Origin: an uncultured Marivita sp.
GTDB lineage: Bacteria; Pseudomonadota; Alphaproteobacteria; Rhodobacterales; Rhodobacteraceae
Length of the DNA stretch: 40,889 bases
NCBI RefSeq assembly: GCF_947488135.1
Contig: NZ_CANKYW010000014.1
Span: forward strand, 1-40,889
Reading direction: 5' to 3'
Of the stretch, positions 23,230 through 29,947 are shown piece after piece. Numbering within the stretch: position 1 is the first letter of the stretch; every line of letters starts with the position of its first letter. Below the pieces are notes generated by a model, which worked only from the letters and a program-made list of their open reading frames with translations, did no database searches and was not told the DNA's origin. Both the position numbers and the translations under genes were made by a program.

Positions 23230-24255
23230 ATGGCCAAACGTAAACGCCTGACACCCGCAAACCCGTCCTATCTCGACGCGCCCGCGCCGGAAACCAAGTC
23301 GATGTTCAGCGCGCCGCGCGCCGCCCCCATCGCCGATGTGGCGCGCGACGCCTCCGCCTCGGCGGCGCTCAATGAACTCACCGACACGATGGCCCGCGCC
23401 CGCGACGAGGGGCGGATGGTGGTGCAACTGCCGCTCGACCAGATCGTGCTCGACCACCTTGTGCGCGACCGCGTCGTGGTCGAGGAGGACGCGATGCAGA
23501 CGCTGGTCGCGTCGCTGCGAAACCGGGGCCAGCAGACACCGATCGAGGTGATGCAGTTGGGCGAGGGGCGCTACGGCCTCATCTCGGGCTGGCGGCGCTG
23601 CAAGGCGCTGTCGATCCTGGCCCAGGAGACGCAGGACGCCGCCCCCACCGTGCTGGCCCTGCTGCGCCGCCCCGAAGAGGCGTCGGATGCCTATCTCGCG
23701 ATGGTCGAGGAGAACGAGATCCGCGTCGATCTGAGCTATTTCGAACGCGCCCGCATCGTCGCCAAGGCGGTGGAGGAAGGCGTGTTCGCGACGGAACGCA
23801 CGGCCCTTCAGGAACTTTTCCGCGCCGCTTCCCGCGCCAAGCGGTCCAAGATCGGCAGCTTTCTTCCCGTGGTACGCGCGCTCGACGGGTATTTGCGCTT
23901 TCCCCATGCGCTCAGCGAGCGGCTGGGTCTGGGCCTTGCACAGGCGCTGACGGACGATCCCGGCTTTGCCGATGCGCTTCAAGCCCGTCTGGCCGCAGCG
24001 GACAGTCAGACGCCCGAGGCGGAAACCGCCCTGCTCATCAAAGCCCTTGGGGACAGGAACAAGTCTCCGAAGGGCGGTTCAGAGACTGAAAAGGACAGCG
24101 CCAAACCTGCGTTTCGCGACGAAACCGTGGGCGCGTTTACCCTGCGGCGGCACGGGGATGGCACGCTGTCGATCCTCGGTGCGGCCTGGCCGAAGCGCAT
24201 GGAATCCGACCTTCTGATGCTGCTCAAGGCGGCGTCGGATCGGGTGGAAAAATAG
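23230..24255 (+). CDS. parB: Plasmid partition protein ParB
   Basis: Centromere-binding CTPase-type protein. From ATG 23230, with AAGGAGG seven bases upstream, it has 341 residues. VVQLPLDQI (64-72), ASLRNRGQQTPIEVMQL (94-110), LISGWRRCKAL (117-127, the position of the GERR motif) and VEENEIRVDLSYFERARIV (about 155-175) form the ParB N-terminal domain; a helix-turn-helix region (about 176-240) and a C-terminal dimer segment ending in MESDLLMLLKAASDRV follow. SGWRRCKA rather than SGERRWRA is a variation of the CTP-binding motif. The gene itself holds two of the parS-like palindromes (23509, 24111). Confidence 0.94.
   Translation: MAKRKRLTPANPSYLDAPAPETKSMFSAPRAAPIADVARDASASAALNELTDTMARARDEGRMVVQLPLDQIVLDHLVRDRVVVEEDAMQTLVASLRNRGQQTPIEVMQLGEGRYGLISGWRRCKALSILAQETQDAAPTVLALLRRPEEASDAYLAMVEENEIRVDLSYFERARIVAKAVEEGVFATERTALQELFRAASRAKRSKIGSFLPVVRALDGYLRFPHALSERLGLGLAQALTDDPGFADALQARLAAADSQTPEAETALLIKALGDRNKSPKGGSETEKDSAKPAFRDETVGAFTLRRHGDGTLSILGAAWPKRMESDLLMLLKAASDRVEK
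23509..23523. promoter_or_regulatory. Weak parS-like site inside parB
   Basis: GCGTCGCTGCGAAAC has a perfect right arm GCGAAAC and 12 of 14 fixed positions of the consensus GTTTCGC-N-GCGAAAC. It encodes ASLRN in ParB. Confidence 0.4.
24111..24125. promoter_or_regulatory. parS-like site inside parB
   Basis: GTTTCGCGACGAAAC matches 13 of 14 fixed positions of GTTTCGC-N-GCGAAAC. It encodes FRDET near the ParB C-terminus. Confidence 0.6.
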
Positions 24256-24310
24256 GTCCGCTTCGGCCCTAATGTTTCGCGCGCGAAACAATGGGTCCGT
24301 TTCGGACCTA
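24253..24310. promoter_or_regulatory. Composite triple palindrome with candidate parS, copy 1
   Basis: Just overlapping the parB stop are three palindromes in a row: TAGGTCCG-CTT-CGGCCCTA (one mismatch), GTTTCGCGCGCGAAAC (24274-24289, extended to 18 bp by flanking T/A), and GGTCCG-TTT-CGGACC (24294-24308). A near-identical composite in the same orientation is at 26744-26801. Position next to parB makes the central palindrome the best candidate centromere. Confidence 0.75.
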
Positions 24311-24403
24311 ATTCCCGAACCAACGGATTCCCCCGGATTAAGCCCCCGTTAACCATCCCTGCGGCAGGATGCCTGGCACCTTGATTGCCGGAAAGCCCTG
24401 CCC

Positions 24404-26725
24404 ATGCTCCCGCGCCTTGCGCATCTCTACCGCCGCTATGCCGCGCGCCACCTGTGCCTGTCCTTCGCGGCGACCCCCATCTCGGTCTCGCTGCGGCAGG
24501 GGCGCGTCTGCGTCGACGCAGACGACGTCCTGCTCGAGCATGGCGGCGCCCGCGCCACCGGCAAGCACCCGTCCCTGCCCTATCTGCCCGGTGTAAATGT
24601 CCACGTTTCGTTGCGAAACACGGCGTCCGACGCGGTCACTCTCCCGGCCCTGTCGTGGCTGCGGCGTGCGGCGGGACATGCCGCGCTCTGGCCGGGTCTC
24701 GCCCGTCGCCTGATACGGGTCTTGCCACTCTTGCCGCGCCGCCACGATCCGCAGATCCGGGCGCGGGCGGCGCGGATCCTGGGGCTGGCGCACGAGGCCC
24801 CTGCCCCACCCTTGCACCTGTCGGCCCCGAACGCGGCGTTCCATCGGATCGCCACGGGCATCACCATCGTCCTTCCCGCGCACAACGCGGCCGATCACGT
24901 CGCCCGCTGCCTTGACCGCATCGCCACCATGACCGACCTGCCCTGGCGGCTGGTGATCGTCGAGGATGGCTCCACCGATCCTGCCCTGAGCCCGATGCTG
25001 CGCGATTGGGTTGCGGAGCATCCGCAGGCAACGCTGATCTGCCATGATCACCCCAAGGGGTTCGCAGCCGCGGTCAATGCCGCGCTGGACGCCTGTGGCC
25101 CGATCCGCACGCCCGTGGTGCTGCTCAATTCCGATGTCACCCTGCCGAAGGGCTGGGCGTCGCGCCTGATCGCGCCGCTCTTGGCCGATGGTTCTATCGC
25201 CAGCGTCACACCGTTGTCGAACGAGGGCGAGTTGATGGGCGCGCCCCATGCCTGTGCCGGTGTTGCGCTGCGAAACACCGAAGTGGATGCGGTGGACGCC
25301 GCCCTTGCCCCCTATGCCCGCCACACGGATCTGGCCAAACTGCCCACCGGGTCGGGCTTCTGCATGGCGCTCAGCCCGCATTGGCTGGCCGAGGTGCCGC
25401 GACTGGACGAAGGGTTCGGTCGCGGCTACGGCGAAGAGGTGGATTGGTGCCAGCGCACCCGCGCGCTGGGTGGGCGGCATGTCTGCCAGACCGGGCTATT
25501 CGTCGGCCATGTCGGTGCGGCCAGTTTCGGGCTTGAACAGAGACGCATTCTGCGCCACCGCAGCGCGCCCCTGCTGCGGCGCCGTTGGCCGCGCTTCGAT
25601 GCGGAGGTGGCGCAGGCCAAGGCGCAGGATCCGCTGGCGGGCGACCGTCTGCGCGCCGGTCTGATCTGGGCCGGTCTGCGCCTTGCGGATGCACCCCTGC
25701 CCGTCTATCTCGCCCATTCCCTGGGCGGTGGCACGGCGCGTTGGCTGGACCAGCGGCTGGCCGGTCACGAGGTTGCGGCGGTGCTGCGCGTCGGCGGACC
25801 GCTGCGCTGGGAGTTGGAGTTGCACAGTCCGGCCGGGGTGACGCGGGGTGCCACGGACCGCTTTGCCGATGTGCTGGACCTGTTGCGCGCCGCCGGGCCG
25901 CGTCAGATCACCTATGCCTGCGCCGTGGGGGATCCGGCCCCCGAGGAGATCCCGTTCCGCCTGCTCGATCTCTGTGCAGGGGGGCAGGGGCTTGAGATCC
26001 TGTTCCACGACTATTTTCCGCTCAACCCCGATTACACGTTTCGCAGCGAACCCGACCCGGACTGGCAAGCGCTCTGGCGGCCCGCGCTGGACCGGGCGGA
26101 TCACCTGACGGTGTTTTCCGACGCGTCCCGCGCCATCGTGGCTGCGGCCCATCCCGATCTTGCCCACAAGATCCGCCTGCGTCGGCACGGGCCGCTGGGG
26201 GCGGTGCCGCGCCTGTCGCCCGCACCTTCGGGGCGGATGGTGATCGGCGTGCCGGGCAACCTCAATGCGCAGAAAGGCGCGTCTGTGGTGGCCGATCTGG
26301 CGCGGGTCTTTGCCGGAACGGGTGAGGCGCGTCTGGTGGTGCTGGGTGAGGTGGCGCCCGATTGTCCCTTGCCCCGGTCGGTGCGGGTGGTCGGGGGCTA
26401 CCGGCTCGACGATCTGCCGCATCTGGTGGCGCGGCACGGTATCGGGTGCTGGCTGATCCCGTCGCTTTGGCCCGAGACCTTTTCCTATGTCACCCAGGAA
26501 TCGCTGGCCACCGGTCTGCCCTCGGTCGGGTTCGATCTGGGCGGGCAGGGCGAGGCGCTGCGTCATGCGGCGCATGGCCATGTGGTTGCGCTGCGCAACG
26601 GGCATCCGCCCGATGTGGAGGCGCTGCTGCGCAGCTTGCGGGCGCTGCCGGGATGGCCCGTGGTACAGGAGAAACCCGTCTCTGTTTCGCTGCGAAACCG
26701 GCCTTTCCGCAAGGTTCGCGCGTGA
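24404..26725 (+). CDS. Two-domain glycosyltransferase (GT2 plus GT4)
   Basis: A 773-residue fusion. Residues ~150-380 are GT2 (GT-A fold): ITIVLPAHNAADHVARCLDRI, VIVEDGSTD, HPKGFAAAVN, VVLLNSDV (DXD-type site), GFGRGYGEEVDWCQR. Residues ~445-750 are GT-B: PVYLAHSLGGGTARWLDQ, VIGVPGNLNAQKGASVVADL, RVVGGYRLDDLPHLVARHGIGCWLIPSLWPETFSYVTQESLATGLPSVGFDLGG with the E-x7-E type donor site. One polypeptide could thus add two successive sugars. The gene carries four parS-like palindromes that spell VSLRN, VALRN, FRSEP and VSLRN, and is flanked by the composite palindromes at 24253-24310 and 26744-26801. The ATG at 24404 has a poor ribosome site. Polymer and donors are unknown. Confidence 0.88.
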   Translation: MLPRLAHLYRRYAARHLCLSFAATPISVSLRQGRVCVDADDVLLEHGGARATGKHPSLPYLPGVNVHVSLRNTASDAVTLPALSWLRRAAGHAALWPGLARRLIRVLPLLPRRHDPQIRARAARILGLAHEAPAPPLHLSAPNAAFHRIATGITIVLPAHNAADHVARCLDRIATMTDLPWRLVIVEDGSTDPALSPMLRDWVAEHPQATLICHDHPKGFAAAVNAALDACGPIRTPVVLLNSDVTLPKGWASRLIAPLLADGSIASVTPLSNEGELMGAPHACAGVALRNTEVDAVDAALAPYARHTDLAKLPTGSGFCMALSPHWLAEVPRLDEGFGRGYGEEVDWCQRTRALGGRHVCQTGLFVGHVGAASFGLEQRRILRHRSAPLLRRRWPRFDAEVAQAKAQDPLAGDRLRAGLIWAGLRLADAPLPVYLAHSLGGGTARWLDQRLAGHEVAAVLRVGGPLRWELELHSPAGVTRGATDRFADVLDLLRAAGPRQITYACAVGDPAPEEIPFRLLDLCAGGQGLEILFHDYFPLNPDYTFRSEPDPDWQALWRPALDRADHLTVFSDASRAIVAAAHPDLAHKIRLRRHGPLGAVPRLSPAPSGRMVIGVPGNLNAQKGASVVADLARVFAGTGEARLVVLGEVAPDCPLPRSVRVVGGYRLDDLPHLVARHGIGCWLIPSLWPETFSYVTQESLATGLPSVGFDLGGQGEALRHAAHGHVVALRNGHPPDVEALLRSLRALPGWPVVQEKPVSVSLRNRPFRKVRA
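24605..24619. promoter_or_regulatory. parS-like site in the 773-aa glycosyltransferase gene
   Basis: GTTTCGTTGCGAAAC matches 13 of 14 fixed positions; it encodes VSLRN. Confidence 0.6.
25262..25276. promoter_or_regulatory. parS-like site in the 773-aa glycosyltransferase gene
   Basis: GTTGCGCTGCGAAAC matches 13 of 14 fixed positions, with flanking T and A extending the palindrome; it encodes VALRN. Confidence 0.58.
26038..26052. promoter_or_regulatory. parS-like site in the 773-aa glycosyltransferase gene
   Basis: GTTTCGCAGCGAACC matches 13 of 14 fixed positions; read in another frame than the VSLRN copies, it encodes FRSEP. Confidence 0.52.
26684..26698. promoter_or_regulatory. parS-like site at the 3' end of the 773-aa glycosyltransferase gene
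   Basis: GTTTCGCTGCGAAAC matches the consensus at all 14 fixed positions; it encodes VSLRN ten residues before the stop. Confidence 0.68.
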
Positions 26726-26743
26726 TGGGCGGATGGCCTGAAA

Positions 26744-26801
26744 TAGGTCCGTTTCGGACCTATTGTTTCGCGCGCGAAACATTGGGTCCGTTTCGGACCT
26801 A
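26744..26801. promoter_or_regulatory. Composite triple palindrome with candidate parS, copy 2
   Basis: TAGGTCCG-TTT-CGGACCTA (26744-26762), GTTTCGCGCGCGAAAC (26765-26780, extended to 18 bp by T/A), and GGTCCG-TTT-CGGACC (26785-26799). It fills the gap between the convergent glycosyltransferase gene and kpsM, so it may also act as a terminator. It repeats the composite at 24253-24310 with few changes and the same orientation. Confidence 0.75.
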
Positions 26802-26805
26802 TCTG

Positions 26806-27585
26806 TCAGAGGTCGCTGAGGATGTCCCGGTGCCAGCGCATCAGCCCGATCCCCGCCAGCAGCGCAACGCCCAGACCCAGCGCCAGCAGGTAGGCGGGGC
26901 TGACATAGGCGGCGTCATAGCCGGAATACAGCCCGCGCCGCACCAGCCCGACGATGTGGATCAGCGGGTTCCACCACAGGATGTCGCGCCAGGGCAGGGG
27001 GACGCTTTCGAAGGTGAAGAACACCCCCGAGATCAGGAACATCGGCCGCATGGCGATGGACCAGACCCGCTGCCAGAGCGGCAGCAGCCCGATCAGCAGG
27101 CAGTTCATCGCGCCGATGCCACCCGCCAGCACCGCCAGAAGCCCCGCCGCCTGCGCCAGGATCGCCATGTCCGGCACCGCGTGTGTTTCGCTGAGAAACA
27201 GGATGCCGCCCAGAAGCAGGCTCGCCACCGCGATCTGGGTCAGCACCGCCAAGAGGAACCTTGCCAGCAGCGCGTCGGCCACGCTCACCGCCGGATAGGC
27301 GAAGAGCGGGCGCGAGAAGTTCAGCGCCTGCGCCAGTTTGCCGGTGATGTCCGAGAAGGCGAGGAAGGGCAGCAGCCCGGTGGCATAGAAGAGCGGAAAG
27401 CTGACCCCCAGCGCCGGGGCGTGAAACCCGATGGCGAAGATCGCCGACAAAAGCGCGATCCCCGCCAGCGGTTCGGCCACGGCCCAGAGGTAACCTCCGG
27501 GCACGCGACCGTGAGTGGTGGACATTTCCCGCAGCATGAGCGCCGCCACCGCCCGCCAGAGGCTGGGACGGGCCGCGAGGCTCAT
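26806..27585 (-). CDS. kpsM: Polysaccharide ABC exporter permease, KpsM type
   Basis: ABC-2 type inner-membrane permease that moves capsular polysaccharide across the inner membrane. 259 residues with about six hydrophobic segments; the N-terminal LREMSTTHGRVPGGYLWAVAEPLAGIALLSAIF pattern and C-terminal SGVFFTFESVPLPWRDILWWNPLIHIVGLVRRGLYSGYDAAYVSPAYLLALGL are typical of KpsM/Wzm exporters of group 2 capsules. It is divergent from kpsE and kpsT; the 47-base gap contains a parS-like palindrome (27592-27606). The gene also holds one palindrome (27185-27199). KpsM pairs with KpsT to form the transporter. Confidence 0.9.
   Translation of the reverse strand: MSLAARPSLWRAVAALMLREMSTTHGRVPGGYLWAVAEPLAGIALLSAIFAIGFHAPALGVSFPLFYATGLLPFLAFSDITGKLAQALNFSRPLFAYPAVSVADALLARFLLAVLTQIAVASLLLGGILFLSETHAVPDMAILAQAAGLLAVLAGGIGAMNCLLIGLLPLWQRVWSIAMRPMFLISGVFFTFESVPLPWRDILWWNPLIHIVGLVRRGLYSGYDAAYVSPAYLLALGLGVALLAGIGLMRWHRDILSDL
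27185..27199. promoter_or_regulatory. parS-like site in kpsM
   Basis: GTTTCGCTGAGAAAC matches 13 of 14 fixed positions; it is flanked by T and A as in other copies. In the minus-strand protein it spans FLSET. Confidence 0.55.
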
Positions 27586-27591
27586 GGCTGT

Positions 27592-27606
27592 GTTTCGCTG
27601 CGAAAT
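27592..27606. promoter_or_regulatory. parS-like site in the kpsM-kpsE divergent promoter gap
   Basis: GTTTCGCTGCGAAAT matches 13 of 14 fixed positions. It occupies a third of the 47-base gap between divergent start codons, so a bound protein could repress or co-ordinate both exporter operons. Confidence 0.58.
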
Positions 27607-27632
27607 TCGCGCATAGATAGAAAATCTACATC

Positions 27633-28862
27633 ATGACTCGCCTTAAATCAATCCCCCGCGATCCCGTTCTACCCTTTCACGGCACCGCCGATCCGGGGCT
27701 GACGGTGACGCCGCTCGGTCCACGCCAGCCCGCGCCGCGGGCCCGCTGGGCGCGTCGGCACGTGGCGCTGGCGCTGTCCTTCGGGCTGTGCGTGCTGCTG
27801 CCGGTGCTGCTGAGCGCGGGCTATCTCTGGACACGCGCCGCCGATCAATACGCCTCCGAGGCGGGGTTTGCCGTGCGCAGGGAAGAGGCCGGTGCGGCGG
27901 TCGAGATGCTGGGCGGTCTGGCCGGGCTGTCGGGGAGCAGCACGCGCGATACCGATATTCTGTACGAATACCTCCATTCGCGCCGCCTTGTGGCGGAACT
28001 CGAGGCCGATCTGGGGCTTTCGGTGCTGTGGTCGAAACCGGGAGCAGAGCCGTTTCGCGGCGAAACAGACCCCGTTTTTGCCTTTCACGCGGGCGGTTCT
28101 CTGGAAGAGCTGCACCGTTACTGGGGGCGGCGGGTGCAGGTGTCTTACGACAGCCGCGCCGGGTTGATCGCGCTGCGCGTGACGGGGTTCGCGCCTGCCG
28201 ATGCGCAGGCCATCACGGTCGCGATCGTGGCCCGAGCCACGGCCCTCATCAACGAGTTGAGCGACGTGGCGCGCGCCGACGCGATCCGCGACGCGGCGGC
28301 CGATCTCGAGGCGGCAGAGGGTCGCCTCCGGCTGGCCCGCGCCCAGGTGACGGCGTTCCGCAACCAGCACCAGCTGGTCGATCCGGCGGTGGATTTGCAG
28401 ACCCGGGCGGGGCTTCTGGGCAATTTGCAGGCGCAATTGGCCGAGGCGCTGATCGCGCTGGATCTCTTGCGCGAGGCGACGCGGGACGACGATCCGCGTC
28501 TGGCGCAGGGCGCGCGCCGGGTGGCGGTGATCGAGGACCGCATTGCGGCGGAGCAGGCCAAGCTGGGTCTCGAGGGCGCGGACGGGGCCTTTGCCAGCGT
28601 GGTGGGCCAGTACGAGGCGCTGATGGCGGATCGGGATTTCGCCGAACGCGCCTATGCGGCGGCGCGCACCGCTTATGACATGGCGCAAGCCGAGGCGCGG
28701 CGGCAGAGCCGCTATCTGGCCGCCTGGCAGAAGCCGACCCTGCCGGAAACCGCCGAATATCCGAGGCGTGCGCGCCTGTTGGCGATGGTCACGGGGTTTG
28801 CGCTCTTGTTTTGGGGCTTGGCGGTGCTGTCGGTCTACGCGGCGCGGGACCGGCGCGGATGA
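27633..28862 (+). CDS. kpsE: Capsule export inner-membrane protein, KpsE type
   Basis: Polysaccharide co-polymerase-like protein linking the ABC exporter to the outer membrane. 409 residues: a cytoplasmic N-terminus rich in Pro/Arg, one membrane segment at about 44-66 (VALALSFGLCVLLPVLLSAGYLW), a periplasmic part starting DQYASEAGFAVRREEAG and going on to long coiled-coil helices (about 205-370), and a second membrane segment near the C-terminus (LLAMVTGFALLFWGLAVLSVYAARD). This layout is the KpsE/CtrB/BexC pattern. Stop overlaps the kpsT start by four bases. A parS-like palindrome encodes FRGET (28052-28066). Confidence 0.87.
   Translation: MTRLKSIPRDPVLPFHGTADPGLTVTPLGPRQPAPRARWARRHVALALSFGLCVLLPVLLSAGYLWTRAADQYASEAGFAVRREEAGAAVEMLGGLAGLSGSSTRDTDILYEYLHSRRLVAELEADLGLSVLWSKPGAEPFRGETDPVFAFHAGGSLEELHRYWGRRVQVSYDSRAGLIALRVTGFAPADAQAITVAIVARATALINELSDVARADAIRDAAADLEAAEGRLRLARAQVTAFRNQHQLVDPAVDLQTRAGLLGNLQAQLAEALIALDLLREATRDDDPRLAQGARRVAVIEDRIAAEQAKLGLEGADGAFASVVGQYEALMADRDFAERAYAAARTAYDMAQAEARRQSRYLAAWQKPTLPETAEYPRRARLLAMVTGFALLFWGLAVLSVYAARDRRG
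28052..28066. promoter_or_regulatory. parS-like site in kpsE
   Basis: GTTTCGCGGCGAAAC matches all 14 fixed positions; it encodes FRGET in KpsE. Confidence 0.66.
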
Positions 28863-29539
28863 TCGTGCTGCATGACCTGTGGAAACGCTTTCCCGGCGGA
28901 GCTTTGGTGGCGCAGGGGGTCAGCGCGCGCTTTCCCGCAGGCCGCGCGACCGCGCTTTTGGGGCGCAACGGGGCGGGCAAGTCGTCGCTTCTGGCGATGA
29001 TCGCGGGCACGCTGCGCCCCGATGCCGGACGGGTGGAGCGGCAGGGCCGGGTGTCCTGGCCCGTGGGGTTTGCGGGCGCGTTTCATCCCGATCTGACCGG
29101 GGCGCAGAACACCCGCTTCGTGGCACGGGTGTACGGCGTGGACAGCAGTGCGCTCTTGTCCTTCGTGCGCGATGTCTCGGGGCTGGGCGACGCGATGCGC
29201 CAGCCGGTGCGGCGCTATTCCTCGGGGATGCGCGCGCGGCTGGGATTTGCGCTATCGATGGGCATCCCCTTCGATATGTATCTGGTGGACGAGGTCACGG
29301 CAGTGGGCGATGCCGCGTTTCGCCGCGAAACCGCCGATCTGCTCAGGGCGCGGCTGGGGCAGGCGGGGGCCATCGTGGTCAGCCATGCGCCCGCGCAGTT
29401 GCGGGGGCTGTGCACGGCGGGCGCGGTGCTTGAGGATGGTCGGCTGCGGATGTTCGACGATCTCGAGGAGGCGATCGCGGTTTACCAGGCGGGGGCGCTG
29501 GTGAAAGATGGCGTACTACGTAGAACTCTAAAAAATTGA
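28859..29539 (+). CDS. kpsT: Polysaccharide ABC exporter ATPase, KpsT type
   Basis: ATP-binding subunit that drives the KpsM permease. From ATG 28859 (overlapping the kpsE stop by four bases) it has 226 residues, the KpsT size. Walker A GRNGAGKS (35-42), SWPVGFAGAFHPDLTGAQN (66-84, typical of KpsT), signature SSGM (121-124), Walker B YLVDE (141-145) and TAVGDAAF (147-154) are present, and VVSHAPAQLRGLC carries the switch His. The helical FRRET right after the Walker B region overlaps a perfect parS-like palindrome. It is the last gene before the low-GC stretch at 29540-29940. Confidence 0.93.
   Translation: MIVLHDLWKRFPGGALVAQGVSARFPAGRATALLGRNGAGKSSLLAMIAGTLRPDAGRVERQGRVSWPVGFAGAFHPDLTGAQNTRFVARVYGVDSSALLSFVRDVSGLGDAMRQPVRRYSSGMRARLGFALSMGIPFDMYLVDEVTAVGDAAFRRETADLLRARLGQAGAIVVSHAPAQLRGLCTAGAVLEDGRLRMFDDLEEAIAVYQAGALVKDGVLRRTLKN
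29317..29331. promoter_or_regulatory. parS-like site in kpsT
   Basis: GTTTCGCCGCGAAAC matches all 14 fixed positions; it encodes FRRET just after the Walker B region. It is the last clear copy in the cluster. Confidence 0.66.
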
Positions 29540-29605
29540 ATGTCCTTCTTGAGTGAAGCGAAATTTTCAGAGGAGTAGACCTCTAAAAAGTGGGGGTATA
29601 TCACT

Positions 29606-29839
29606 TCAAAGAAGACCCAAACTCGTGAGCCGATATTGTAAGATATCAGATTTGAGAGCTTCGCGATGCGCCTCGCGCTCAATGGGGTCGGTTGGCTGTA
29701 TGTTAATGAACACTTCATGCAAAGGATTGCCTGGACAGAACATGGTTTGATACGCCATTGCCCTGATGTAGCAATCAGTCATTTGCCAGCTACCGTAGAT
29801 CATTGGTAGGGCAACGATTGCGAGAACGAATTTTTTCAC
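29606..29839 (-). CDS. Small exported protein of unknown function
   Basis: From GTG 29839, with AAGGGA six bases upstream, the product has 77 residues; an in-frame ATG at 29896 would give 96. The N-terminus VKKFVLAIVALPMIYGSWQ is a lysine pair plus hydrophobic stretch, a likely signal peptide, followed by a Cys-containing mature part (MTDCYIRAMAYQTMFCPGNPLHEVFINIQPTDPIEREAHREALKSDILQY). I do not recognise a family. Base composition around it is far lower in GC than its neighbours, which suggests a separate origin. It is alone between kpsT and a GT2 gene. Confidence 0.5.
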   Translation of the reverse strand: MKKFVLAIVALPMIYGSWQMTDCYIRAMAYQTMFCPGNPLHEVFINIQPTDPIEREAHREALKSDILQYRLTSLGLL

Positions 29840-29947
29840 AGAAATTCCCTTCATAGGCATCGTTAGGTTGCTGGACACGATAGACGTACGAAGCACAGAT
29901 ATTCTGGCGCGTGTATGACCCGAGTTTGTCTTTTTAAGGGGGTGTTT

